Shown one piece after another: positions 1 to 8,195 of a stretch of 64,000 nucleotides of DNA. The notes beneath the pieces were generated by a model. That model did no database searches and was not told the origin of the DNA. It saw only the letters and a list, made by a program, of their open reading frames with translations. The translations under genes and the position numbers were made by a program. The first letter of the stretch is position 1. The number at the start of each line of letters is the position of its first letter. The stretch is from CAKAHY01 sp963522175 (GTDB lineage Bacteria; Bacillota; Clostridia; Lachnospirales; Lachnospiraceae), in NCBI GenBank assembly GCA_963522175.1, contig CAUQXC010000003.1, positions 124,001 to 188,000 of the forward strand, read 5' to 3'.

Positions 1-1343
1 TTGAGAGCAAGTCCCACAACCGCCGCTCCGTATTTCTTTGCTATAGGTAAAATTGTATCAAGCTTTTCATCGTCTGCATTGACGGAGTTGATTATGGCTT
101 TACCGTTACATACCCTGAGACCGGCTTCTATAGCGAGAGGATTGCTTGAATCTATCTGCAAAGGAAGACTGACTATTCCTTGAACCGTTTTTACCACATC
201 CTTCATTAAAGCCACTTCATCGGCTCCGGGAACTCCCACATTTATATCAAGAACATCGGCTCCCGACTCTTCCTGCTCAAGTGCCATGGCACAAACGTAA
301 TCCATATCTCTGTCCAAAAGAGCTTTGGCAAATCTTTTTTTACCTGTGGGATTGAGTCTTTCACCGACAACCTTTACTCCACCGTACTCCGTCATGTGAG
401 TAGCTGAACAAATACCGTTTCTTTTCTTTTTTTCGCTTTTATTTTGAAGAGGATTTTCGTACAAAGCAATATTTTCTATAAGGCTTTCTATATATTCGGG
501 TGTGGTTCCGCAACAGCCTCCCATGTACGAAACACCGAGTTCGAGATATTTTTTCATATCTTTTCCGAAATCTTCGGCGCTCAAATCATATTCGTTTGTG
601 GCCGGATTCGGTAAGCCCGCATTAGGTTTGATTATGATAGGAAGTGATGTCCACTCGGTAAGCTGCTTTGCAAGCTTAAATATCTCTTTAGGTCCCAAAG
701 AACAGTTAAAGCCTATAGCATCCACCCCAAGACCTTCCAAAGTTACCGCCATGGAAGGGATTTGCGTACCTGTAAAAGTTCTTCCGCTCTCTTCATAAGT
801 CATTGTGACCCATACCGGCAAATTTGTATTTTCTTTTGCCGCAAGAACAGCCGCCTTAACATCATATAAATCCGTAAATGTTTCAATTACTATTATATCG
901 GCTCCCGCTTTTTGTGCACTTATCATAACTTCTTTGTACACTTCATAAGCTTCCTCAAAGCTCAAGGTTCCAAGGGGCTCCAAAAGTTCACCTATAGGTC
1001 CGACATCAAGAGCCACCCTTAAATTCTTCTCACTTAAGGGACGAGAAAATTTATCCTGTACACTCTCAAGCTTAAACTCTTCTATAGCCCGTTTTGCGGT
1101 TTGTATGGCAACAGTAATCGCCGTTTCGGTATCTATCTTACAGCCTGCAAGCTTTCTGCTGTTTGCACCGAAAGTATTGGAATATAAAATTTCACTTCCC
1201 GATATAAGATACTTTTTATGTATATCTTTTATTATATCCGGATTATCATAGCCGAAAACCTCGGGATGCTCTCCGGCAGGCATTCCCGCCATTTGTATCA
1301 TGGTCCCCATTCCGCCGTCTAAAATCACTGTTTTATCTGCCAC
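1..1343 (-). CDS. metH: Cobalamin-dependent methionine synthase, N-terminal part (cut by the window edge)
   Basis: Transfers a methyl group from methyltetrahydrofolate to homocysteine through cobalamin, the last step of methionine synthesis. The visible 447 codons hold the homocysteine-binding barrel, starting ADKTVILDGGMGTM, with the three zinc-ligand cysteines in GFNCSLGP (about residue 214) and GGCCGTT (about 275-276). The pterin-binding barrel follows (VGERLNPTGKK, then DVLDINVGVPGADE). The cobalamin domains, if present, lie beyond position 1. I chose the GTG at 1341-1343 because GAGGAG sits a few bases upstream and the homology begins directly after it. The start lies inside the last codons of the upstream reactivation-domain gene, so the two are probably translationally coupled. 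Confidence 0.93.
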   Translation of the reverse strand, partial: MADKTVILDGGMGTMIQMAGMPAGEHPEVFGYDNPDIIKDIHKKYLISGSEILYSNTFGANSRKLAGCKIDTETAITVAIQTAKRAIEEFKLESVQDKFSRPLSEKNLRVALDVGPIGELLEPLGTLSFEEAYEVYKEVMISAQKAGADIIVIETFTDLYDVKAAVLAAKENTNLPVWVTMTYEESGRTFTGTQIPSMAVTLEGLGVDAIGFNCSLGPKEIFKLAKQLTEWTSLPIIIKPNAGLPNPATNEYDLSAEDFGKDMKKYLELGVSYMGGCCGTTPEYIESLIENIALYENPLQNKSEKKKRNGICSATHMTEYGGVKVVGERLNPTGKKRFAKALLDRDMDYVCAMALEQEESGADVLDINVGVPGADEVALMKDVVKTVQGIVSLPLQIDSSNPLAIEAGLRVCNGKAIINSVNADDEKLDTILPIAKKYGAAVVGLAL

Positions 1344-2010
1344 AACGAACTCCTCTTCTTAAAAATCTGCAGGCTTTAATATTATTACAACCCTTACAGC
1401 CAAGCTTTTCTCTTTTTAATTCCTCATCGGATACACCTATGATAGCCGTAACCGATTTCCTAGGTATCATAATACCGGAATCACTTACATTTATGCCTAT
1501 CTTCCTGCTTGTATCAAGAAGCACGGAAAACTTTTTTTGTACCGTTATAGGCAAATCACCGTAGCCGGGTGAAAATCTGAACGTAAAAAATTTATTTTCA
1601 TTTTCCAAGCGCAGCCTGGTATCTATAGTATCGCAAACCGCCTCCATAAGAGTGCTTGCACAGCTGTCCATTATTACCGAATCGCTTACATTTTTTACGG
1701 ATGCGACTCTGATCGCTTTCTCAACATCCGCGCCCAAGGTAGCCGCAAAAAGAATTAACTTATTGCAGCCCTCTATATGTTTTTTTATATCGTTTCCTGT
1801 TAGAAAAGAGAGCTCTGCCGGAAACTCACCCGGCTTTTCAAGCTCATATTCTTTGGTTATATATTTAGGCTTTGCAGCCTTATTTATTCTGTCAACACAA
1901 ATATCTATCTGTGTTCTTAAATTATCGTCCATATCCTGTCCGTGATATTCCAAATATCGAAGTACCTCGGGAATATCATCCTTTGTCAGTTCCACTTTTA
2001 AATCCAACAT
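1333..2010 (-). CDS. Stand-alone methionine synthase reactivation (AdoMet-binding) domain protein
   Basis: 225 residues. Resembles the C-terminal activation domain of MetH, which binds S-adenosylmethionine and remethylates cob(II)alamin formed by accidental oxidation. The diagnostic stretch is RFSPGYGDLPITVQ (about residues 145-158), followed by GIMIPRKSVTAIIG, which matches the AdoMet-binding motif of the family. A C-terminal cysteine cluster (CKGCNNIKAC) is common in free-standing versions. It lies directly upstream of metH and overlaps its start by 11 bases, so the enzyme is assembled from at least two polypeptides. Its own start codon overlaps the trmL stop by one base. Confidence 0.88.
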   Translation of the reverse strand: MLDLKVELTKDDIPEVLRYLEYHGQDMDDNLRTQIDICVDRINKAAKPKYITKEYELEKPGEFPAELSFLTGNDIKKHIEGCNKLILFAATLGADVEKAIRVASVKNVSDSVIMDSCASTLMEAVCDTIDTRLRLENENKFFTFRFSPGYGDLPITVQKKFSVLLDTSRKIGINVSDSGIMIPRKSVTAIIGVSDEELKREKLGCKGCNNIKACRFLRRGVRCGR

Positions 2011-2516
2011 TAATTTTCCTCATACTTAAGCCTGTGCAGCTCACCTTTTAAGTTCATTTTTTCAAAAGAATTTTGGCGCAAAGCCTCATATAAAACAATA
2101 GCAACCGAATTAGAAAGATTCAGACTTCTTATCTCTCCCCACATAGGAATTCGGATACAATTCTTTTCATTTTTTGCCAAAATCTCTTCCGGAATACCCG
2201 CACTTTCCTTTCCGAACATAATATAACACTCATCCTCGTAGTTTATTTCCGAGTATATATGATGTCCTTTTGTAGTGGCATAGTACATATTATCCTTAGC
2301 CTTGGGATTTCTCTCAAGAAAATTCGAAAAATCCGAATATACGCTAACATCAAGCTGATTCCAATAATCAAGCCCCGACCTTTTAACAGCCTTCTCCGAA
2401 AGCTTGAAGCCTAAAGGCTCTATCAGATGAAGTCTCGTATTTGTCGCCACACAGGTTCTTCCTATATTTCCCGTATTTGCGGGCATTTCCGGTTCATATA
2501 AAACAATATTTATCAT
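2010..2516 (-). CDS. trmL: tRNA (cytidine(34)-2'-O)-methyltransferase
   Basis: 168-residue SPOUT-class RNA methyltransferase expected to methylate the ribose of the wobble base in tRNA-Leu isoacceptors. Family features are the opening INIVLYEPEMPANTGNIGRT, the central FGKESAGIP and the trefoil-knot segment IPMWGEIRSLNLSNSVAIVLYE near the C-terminus. Length is standard. It sits in the packed minus-strand run and its stop (TAA) shares one base with the ATG of the MetH reactivation gene. No functional link to methionine synthesis is implied beyond shared transcription. Confidence 0.92.
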   Translation of the reverse strand: MINIVLYEPEMPANTGNIGRTCVATNTRLHLIEPLGFKLSEKAVKRSGLDYWNQLDVSVYSDFSNFLERNPKAKDNMYYATTKGHHIYSEINYEDECYIMFGKESAGIPEEILAKNEKNCIRIPMWGEIRSLNLSNSVAIVLYEALRQNSFEKMNLKGELHRLKYEEN

Positions 2517-2521
2517 AATAC

Positions 2522-3688
2522 TTATTTTTCTTTTAATCTTTCAACAAATTTTTCTATTCTGTCCAGAGCTTCTTTAAGTCTTTCCAGAGAATATGCGTAG
2601 CTTATGCGCATAAAGCCTTCACCGCAGTCCCCGAAAGCCGTTCCGGGAACAATGGCTACCTTTTCTTCATGCAAAAGTCTTGTTGCAAATTCTTCACTTG
2701 TAAGTCCGAATGCCTTGATGCTCGGAAATACATAAAACGCTCCCTCCGGCTCAAAACAAGTCATACCTATAGAATTTAATCTGTTTATAAGATAACGCCT
2801 TCTTTGGTTATAAGCCTCCTTCATTTTAAGAACGTCGGCATCCCCTTCTCTGAGTGCCACAACCGCCGCATATTGGCTCGTTGTAGGTGCACACATGATT
2901 GCGAACTGATGAATCTTTGTCATTTGCTCTATTATAAGCTTCGGACCGCAGGCATAACCGAGACGCCAACCCGTCATGGCATAGGACTTTGAAAATCCGT
3001 TTATGACTACGGTTCTTTCCTTCATTCCGGGAATCCGGGCTATACTGCAATGCTCACCTTTATATGTGAGCTCACAATAAATTTCATCCGAAATAACAAA
3101 GATATCTTTTTCAATACATACCTTTGCAATCTCTTCAAGTTCTTCATAGTTCATTACCGAACCCGTCGGGTTGTTCGGAAAAGGAAGTATGAGTATTTTA
3201 GTTTTATCCGTAAGCTTATCAAGCACCTGCTTTGCAGTAAGCTTAAAGGCATTATCACTTGTAAGCTCAATAATGACAGGTTTTGCTCCGGTCATTATAA
3301 CACAAGGTTCATAGCTTACATAGCTGGGTTGAGGTATGAGCACCTCATCCTCTTCGTTAAGCATTGCTCTTAAGGCAATGTCTATTCCCTCGCTTCCTCC
3401 CACCGTGACAACTATCTCCTTTGCCGGATCATAGTCCACATCTATCTTTCTTTTTAAATACCTGCTTATCTCCTGCCTGAGTTCCTGCAAGCCCGAATTT
3501 GATGTGTAAAAGGTTTTTCCTTTTTCAAGGGAATACAGAGCTTCTTCCCTGATAAAGTAAGGCGTATCAAAATCCGGCTCACCTACACCGAGAGATATCG
3601 CCCCTTCCATAGTCGTAACTATATCAAAAAACTTTCTTATTCCCGAAGGTTTTATATTAACAATTTTTTCTGATAACGGATTCCTCAC
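2522..3688 (-). CDS. Class I/II pyridoxal-phosphate aminotransferase, PatA/AspC-like
   Basis: 388 residues, fold-type I aminotransferase. Visible motifs: GVGEPDFDTP near residue 36, the PLP-contacting NNPTGSVM, SDEIYCEL, and the Schiff-base lysine in GFSKSYAMTGWRLGY. The family contains aspartate aminotransferases and acetyl-diaminopimelate aminotransferases (PatA); the substrate cannot be settled by eye. The start is GTG at 3686-3688, overlapping the stop of the upstream Lrp-type regulator by one base. The pair is therefore co-translated, and the regulator probably senses a related amino acid. Confidence 0.88.
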   Translation of the reverse strand: MRNPLSEKIVNIKPSGIRKFFDIVTTMEGAISLGVGEPDFDTPYFIREEALYSLEKGKTFYTSNSGLQELRQEISRYLKRKIDVDYDPAKEIVVTVGGSEGIDIALRAMLNEEDEVLIPQPSYVSYEPCVIMTGAKPVIIELTSDNAFKLTAKQVLDKLTDKTKILILPFPNNPTGSVMNYEELEEIAKVCIEKDIFVISDEIYCELTYKGEHCSIARIPGMKERTVVINGFSKSYAMTGWRLGYACGPKLIIEQMTKIHQFAIMCAPTTSQYAAVVALREGDADVLKMKEAYNQRRRYLINRLNSIGMTCFEPEGAFYVFPSIKAFGLTSEEFATRLLHEEKVAIVPGTAFGDCGEGFMRISYAYSLERLKEALDRIEKFVERLKEK

Positions 3689-4167
3689 TAATTTACCAAC
3701 TGCCTTTCATCCTGCTTTTCTTTAGCCAATACAGTGCCGTGATCCTTGTACTTTTTGAGTACAAAATGCGTTGCCGTGCTTAAAACCGACTCCATAGGAG
3801 CAAGCTTGTCGGATACAAACATGGCAACCTCTTTCATGCTTTTTCCCTCAATCAAAAGAGTGAAGTCATAAGCTCCGCTCATAAGGTATAAAGCACTCAC
3901 TTCGTCATATTGCATGATCCTGTCGGCTATTTTATCAAAACCCATACCTCTTTGTGGCGTAACCTTGACTTCTATAAGTGCTACAACCTTTTCTTTGCTT
4001 GTAGCATCCCAGTTTATCAAAGTATGATAACCGCATATAACCCCTTCTTTTTCCATGCAGCTTATCTCTTTAGCGGCTTCCTCTTCTGAAATATCCGTTA
4101 TCACAGCCAATTCTTTAATATCTATGCGGCTGTTCTTTTCAAGAACCGAAAGTATTTCTTCTTTCAT
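3688..4167 (-). CDS. Lrp/AsnC family transcriptional regulator
   Basis: 159 residues. An N-terminal winged helix (ILSVLEKNSRIDIKELAVITDISEEEAAKEI) is followed by the ligand-binding RAM domain (IEVKVTPQRGMGFDKIADRIMQYDEVSALYLMSGAYDFTLLIEGKSM). Lrp-type proteins bind amino acids and control metabolism or transport genes. It starts with ATG after a GGGAGA ribosome site and shares one base with the following aminotransferase, which is its most likely partner and target. The effector is unknown. Confidence 0.9.
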   Translation of the reverse strand: MKEEILSVLEKNSRIDIKELAVITDISEEEAAKEISCMEKEGVICGYHTLINWDATSKEKVVALIEVKVTPQRGMGFDKIADRIMQYDEVSALYLMSGAYDFTLLIEGKSMKEVAMFVSDKLAPMESVLSTATHFVLKKYKDHGTVLAKEKQDERQLVN

Positions 4168-4177
4168 AGCTATCTCC

Positions 4178-4723
4178 CTATAATTCTTCCATTACTTTGT
4201 AGATTTCGTCCCTTGAGGGTCTGTCTATATACTGAATTTCTTCTTTATCTATTATAATTTTGTCTAAAGCTCCGGTCAAATACCCTATATGTACCGTTTT
4301 AAACCCCTTTTTACCTAAGTTTTCCGAGGTTCTGAGGGCGTTATCACAAAAAATAAATCCCATATCGGATAAAAGCCTGTAGGGATCCAGAGAATAAAAC
4401 TCACATATTTCTATAGTGGACTGCTTGACAGGAATATCCTTAAGTCTTAAAACCAATCCTTTGTTTCTCTGTTTTGCGACGGTATATAAACTCGCAAGGA
4501 TCCCCTGCTCCCCCACCTTTACAAAAGACCAAGGCTCAAGCGTTTCGCTTGCAATTTCAAACATTTTAGATGTATCGCTTAAATCCGTTATTATTTTATC
4601 AAGAAAAGAGGTTTTAAAATACTCTTTTAAATCCTCTTTTCTGTCTTTGACTATTTTATTTACTCCGGCTTCTCCGGCATAGCCGAAAGCCAGGATATCT
4701 TTTTCAAATCCTTTTGATTTCAT
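4178..4723 (-). CDS. AIR synthase-related C-terminal domain protein (HypE/PurM-like half)
   Basis: 181 residues. The centre, GEQGILASLYTVAKQRNKGLVLRLKDIPV followed by CEFYSLDPYRLL, reads like the C-terminal domain of HypE, ThiL and PurM. In those proteins this domain builds the ATP-binding interface together with an N-terminal domain that is missing here. It may therefore be a degenerate or partner-dependent member, often labelled hydrogenase maturation factor in related genomes. No hydrogenase genes are in this window. Its ATG follows the vanW-family stop by one base, so it is translated in the same operon. Family assignment is moderate; function unknown. Confidence 0.55.
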   Translation of the reverse strand: MKSKGFEKDILAFGYAGEAGVNKIVKDRKEDLKEYFKTSFLDKIITDLSDTSKMFEIASETLEPWSFVKVGEQGILASLYTVAKQRNKGLVLRLKDIPVKQSTIEICEFYSLDPYRLLSDMGFIFCDNALRTSENLGKKGFKTVHIGYLTGALDKIIIDKEEIQYIDRPSRDEIYKVMEEL

Positions 4724-4724
4724 C

Positions 4725-6167
4725 CTATTGTCCCGTGTTGTTAGGAACGAGTTCTCCCGGTCCCTTTATAGGTACCTGTGTTTCATCCGGACCCGGTATA
4801 GGAGTCACTCCCGACTCTGAAGGGGCAGGTACCGTCGGTGCCGCCGCACCTGTTCCTCTTTTTACTATATTATTTGAAACCATGTATCTGTCAGAAGAAA
4901 CGAGGCTCTTTTCTTTTTCTACTCCGTTGATCTTTACAACCTTCCAAAGCTTTGAAACTCTGCCGTTATGCCCCGCAGACACCTTAACCTCCTTACCTGC
5001 CGGTAAAGTAGGATCATCCTGATAGGTTACTCCCATAGCCGTTTCATTTACAACCTCAGGAACGAACTCTATAGTTCTTCCCGCTTCTCTATCCTCTTTT
5101 CCCCAGATATTGAAGGTTAAATTTCTTCCCTGTACAAAAGCCTCCACATATATAGGTGTAGTGTAGTTGTTTTTGATTTTCAGATCCTTACTGGTTCCCG
5201 CTATTGCGGCATCACAACTTGCCGGTACATAAGAAACCGTCATGGAATGGTTATTTCTCTGTGTAATGTCAACCTCAGCTCTTAAGGATGCATTGTACAG
5301 AGTTGTCGCTATCTGACAAACTCCTCCGCCGACGCTGTCAACAAGTCTTCCGTTTTCATAAGCACCTGCCGTTTTATATCCGTTGTTTACGGTGAAAGGC
5401 TGCATAAGCTCATAACCTGACAAAGTCTCTCCCGGCATAAGCACCGTTCCGTTTATTTTTGAAGCACCCACCTCTATGTTTGTTGCTCTTGCCGCGGATG
5501 AACTGGCAAAGCCCGTACTGTATGTTCCTAAAACGTCCTTTATACTTGCGAGGTCGCTTTCTTTTATTCTTGCTTCCTTTACGGTCAAAGGAGCCTCAAC
5601 GCTCACCTTATCCGTATCTTTTCTAATTTCCTCATCAACAAGTGTAAAAGTCTGATCCAAGTCTATAGTCTTGCCGTCCTTTTCCTTAGTAATGACAAAT
5701 TGATTGTTTTGTCTTGTAATCTTCGCATCCACAGGCTCATTACTCATTTCAGGAAGCTGCTTTGAAACGAGCTCTTTAAAAGTGTTCACATCGGACTTGA
5801 CTTCAAGCTCAATATTCTTAGGTGCTTTTTCAAGCTCCTTCTTACTTACAAAACGGTCTACAACATCGGAATTTACATATTTGTCGAGTTCTTCCTTGAT
5901 ACCGTCCTCGTTTTCAACACGATAACCCATCTCCGAAGACTTGCTTTTTATGCTTGTTCCGTCAACATTGATGTCAACCTCTCTGTTTTCAATCTTATTA
6001 CTTGCCTCATCAACAAGATTCTTCGCCTCATCGGCACTCATTCCCGAGAGATTTACATTATTAAAGCTAAGACCCTCCGGCAAAGTAAATGCCTTTGCCT
6101 CCGTATAATTTAATATAGATAAACCGCCTACAAATAAGGCTAATGCTAAAATTTTCTTTTGTCTCAT
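4725..6167 (-). CDS. VanW family exported protein with peptidoglycan-binding-like N-terminus
   Basis: 480 residues from ATG at 6165-6167, which directly precedes the signal sequence MRQKKILALALFVGG; an in-frame TTG upstream has no better support. The N-terminal half (about 40-230) looks like the repeated domain found before VanW in Firmicutes. The VanW domain follows, with GASKINGTVLMPGETLSGYE and the hallmark VGGGVCQIATTLYNASLRAE. The last 30 residues are rich in Pro, Gly and Thr. It probably acts outside the membrane on or near peptidoglycan. VanW proteins occur in some vancomycin clusters, but the biochemical role is not established and no resistance genes are nearby. Confidence 0.88.
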   Translation of the reverse strand: MRQKKILALALFVGGLSILNYTEAKAFTLPEGLSFNNVNLSGMSADEAKNLVDEASNKIENREVDINVDGTSIKSKSSEMGYRVENEDGIKEELDKYVNSDVVDRFVSKKELEKAPKNIELEVKSDVNTFKELVSKQLPEMSNEPVDAKITRQNNQFVITKEKDGKTIDLDQTFTLVDEEIRKDTDKVSVEAPLTVKEARIKESDLASIKDVLGTYSTGFASSSAARATNIEVGASKINGTVLMPGETLSGYELMQPFTVNNGYKTAGAYENGRLVDSVGGGVCQIATTLYNASLRAEVDITQRNNHSMTVSYVPASCDAAIAGTSKDLKIKNNYTTPIYVEAFVQGRNLTFNIWGKEDREAGRTIEFVPEVVNETAMGVTYQDDPTLPAGKEVKVSAGHNGRVSKLWKVVKINGVEKEKSLVSSDRYMVSNNIVKRGTGAAAPTVPAPSESGVTPIPGPDETQVPIKGPGELVPNNTGQ

Positions 6168-6183
6168 ATTCTCTACCCGTTCT

Positions 6184-6291
6184 TTATCTGAAAACTCCGT
6201 TAAGTGCAATAATTACAGGGGGTACTATCATTCCCAAAATCAAAACCACAGCTACTATGGCTGATATTATCTGTCTTTTTTTACTCTTCAT
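6184..6291 (-). CDS. Small single-pass membrane peptide, 35 residues
   Basis: Starts MKSKKRQIISAIVAVVLILG and ends with GVFR: a basic N-terminus, one hydrophobic span of about 22 residues, and a short tail. GGAGAG stands five bases before the ATG, and the gene fits exactly between the exonuclease stop (6312) and vanW (6167). Similar tiny basic-hydrophobic peptides (for example DUF4044-like ones) are common in Firmicutes, but I cannot assign this one to a named family. Function unknown. Position, ribosome site and sequence character make it likely to be real. Confidence 0.65.
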   Translation of the reverse strand: MKSKKRQIISAIVAVVLILGMIVPPVIIALNGVFR

Positions 6292-6311
6292 CTTACTCTC
6301 CTTTTACAGTT

Positions 6312-7025
6312 TTAACTTTTCATTGAACCGTACTTTAAAATTACACTGTCCCTTATTCGGGACAACTCGTTAACCGTTAATTCATCAACATTAAAACTAG
6401 GTTTTATTTTATGATAATTCAACAGTTTTATCAAGTACTCTTTTTCTTTCAATGTTGCTTTTCTTTCTTTCTTATATTTATACTTTAATAAACAAGGTGT
6501 AAATATATCGTAAGCTTCCGGATATTTAAGTAAACTTTGATACAGAAGATGTGTATTATAGGCATCTTCATAAGCTCTGTGGCTCTTTAAAACCTCTATT
6601 TTGAAGTAATCGCAGGCGGATGAAAGGCTTTTGGAGAGCTCTGCGGGCATAAGCTTTTTACATATCCGTAAGGTATCTATACCGAAGGCTTCAAATTCCA
6701 AATCCGCATTTACGGCTTCTTTTTTTATAAAGGAATAATCAAACAAAATATTGTGTCCCAGCAAAACATTTCCGTCTATGAAGCTTAAAAATTCCGGCAA
6801 GATTTCTTTTATATTCCTGCAGCCGCAAAGCATATCATCCGTAATGCCGGTAAGCTCAACGATTTTATCTTCCAGATAAATCCCGGGATTTACCAAGGTC
6901 GTAAAGCTGTCAGTCACTTCATTGTTTTTTACTTTTATTGCCGCAATTTCTATAATTTTTCTTCTTGCCACACTGAGTCCGCTTGTTTCCAAGTCTATAG
7001 CAACATAATCTTTACACCTTTGCAC
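6312..7025 (-). CDS. DnaQ-like 3'-5' exonuclease (DEDDh)
   Basis: 237 residues from GTG at 7023-7025. The reading frame is open further upstream, but AGAGAGGA lies eight bases before this GTG and homology starts right after it. Catalytic motifs are all present: DLETSG (ExoI), GHNILFDYSFI (ExoII) and HRAYEDAYNTHLL (ExoIII, DEDDh type). It is a proofreading-type nuclease domain with about 60 extra C-terminal residues of no recognised fold, so it is probably a free-standing repair or RNA/DNA trimming enzyme rather than part of PolC. It overlaps the end of nth by 14 bases. Confidence 0.87.
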   Translation of the reverse strand: MQRCKDYVAIDLETSGLSVARRKIIEIAAIKVKNNEVTDSFTTLVNPGIYLEDKIVELTGITDDMLCGCRNIKEILPEFLSFIDGNVLLGHNILFDYSFIKKEAVNADLEFEAFGIDTLRICKKLMPAELSKSLSSACDYFKIEVLKSHRAYEDAYNTHLLYQSLLKYPEAYDIFTPCLLKYKYKKERKATLKEKEYLIKLLNYHKIKPSFNVDELTVNELSRIRDSVILKYGSMKS

Positions 7026-7659
7026 TCGGACAGTCCTCTCTGAGAAAACACAGGGAACACTTTTCTCTGTTTGCAATACAAATATTTCTTCCAAGCGTAA
7101 TAATATTAATATTCCATGTTATCCAATGATCTTCGGGCAAAATTTCCATAAGTTCTCTTTCGATTTTCACAGGGTCTTCACTTTTTACAAGCCCCAGCTT
7201 ATTGCTTATACGCTTTACATGGGTATCGACAACTATACTGGGTATATGGTAAATATTTCCTCTGATTACATTTGCCGTTTTCCGCCCTACTCCCGGTAAG
7301 GAGGTAAGCTCATCGATGTCCGAGGGAACTTCTCCTTTAAAGTCCTCTATAAGCCTTCTCGCGCAGGCAATAAGATTTTTTGCCTTGGATCTGTAAAGTC
7401 CTATAGAATGAATAGCTTCCTCGACATCGGAAAGATTTGCCGCAGCAAAGGCTTCCAAATCGGGAAACCTTTTAAACAGACCCGGGGTAACCTTATTTAC
7501 ATTGGCATCCGTGCACTGTGCACTCAGAATGACCGCAAACAAAAGCTGCCATGTATTTTCATGATCCAGATAGCATCTGAAGTCCGTTCCATATTCTCTG
7601 TCAAGCTTTTCTAAAATAGACTTTACTCTTAAGCCTCTTTTTACTTTACTTTCCCTCAT
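7012..7659 (-). CDS. nth: Endonuclease III (DNA glycosylase/AP lyase)
   Basis: 215 residues. Removes oxidised pyrimidines and cleaves the resulting abasic site. Shows the helix-hairpin-helix LPGVGRKTANVI, the catalytic aspartate region VDTHVKRISN, and the C-terminal 4Fe-4S ligands spaced C-x6-C-x2-C-x5-C (CIANREKCSLCFLREDC). Standard length. Ribosome site GAGGAA precedes the ATG. The 3' end overlaps the downstream exonuclease, so two DNA-repair genes are coupled. Confidence 0.95.
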   Translation of the reverse strand: MRESKVKRGLRVKSILEKLDREYGTDFRCYLDHENTWQLLFAVILSAQCTDANVNKVTPGLFKRFPDLEAFAAANLSDVEEAIHSIGLYRSKAKNLIACARRLIEDFKGEVPSDIDELTSLPGVGRKTANVIRGNIYHIPSIVVDTHVKRISNKLGLVKSEDPVKIERELMEILPEDHWITWNINIITLGRNICIANREKCSLCFLREDCPSAKV

Positions 7660-7681
7660 TTTTTCCTCTTACTTCCAAGTA

Positions 7682-8173
7682 TTAAACTTTGATTTGTATA
7701 AGCTTATCCGTAGGCTGATACTCATAGTATCTCACTCCGGCGGCATTTAACATTCTCTTGCTTGCCTTTACCGTTGCCGTATCGCTGTATTTGTCTTCAG
7801 CATATACTATGGTTTTTATACCTGCCTGTATAATGGCTTTTGCACATTCATTGCAGGGAAACAAGGTTACATACAGTTTGCTGCCTTCAAGACTTCCTCC
7901 GCCGTAATTCAAAATAGCATTGAGCTCACTGTGAGTCACATATAAATACTTTGCATTGTAGGGATCCTTCTCGCTGTTTTCTCTTCCCCACGGAAATTCG
8001 TCATCCGAGCAACCTCTTGGAAAACCGTTATATCCCATTGAAAGTATCTTGTTGTCTTCACTCACTATACAGGCTCCTACCTGTGTACTGGGATCCTTTG
8101 AGCGAAAGGCGCTGAATTTTGCAACACCCATAAAATATTCATCCCATGTTATAAAATCCTCTCTTTTCGACAT
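7682..8173 (-). CDS. Deoxycytidylate deaminase family protein (dCMP deaminase/ComEB-like)
   Basis: 163 residues. Zinc-dependent cytidine deaminase fold with HSELNAIL (the His and the proton-shuttling Glu) and PCNECAKAIIQAG (two Cys ligands). An N-terminal STQVGACIV segment is typical of the dCMP deaminase group. Expected to convert dCMP to dUMP for thymidylate synthesis. Ribosome site GGAGG seven bases before the ATG. It is one gene of the packed minus-strand run, between sua5 and nth. Confidence 0.9.
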   Translation of the reverse strand: MSKREDFITWDEYFMGVAKFSAFRSKDPSTQVGACIVSEDNKILSMGYNGFPRGCSDDEFPWGRENSEKDPYNAKYLYVTHSELNAILNYGGGSLEGSKLYVTLFPCNECAKAIIQAGIKTIVYAEDKYSDTATVKASKRMLNAAGVRYYEYQPTDKLIQIKV

Positions 8174-8195
8174 AAAAGCCCTCCTTATTTTATTA

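Noticed and set aside
4725..6167. Vancomycin resistance cluster
   Set aside because: VanW-domain proteins are common in Clostridia without resistance; no vanH, vanA or vanX genes are near.
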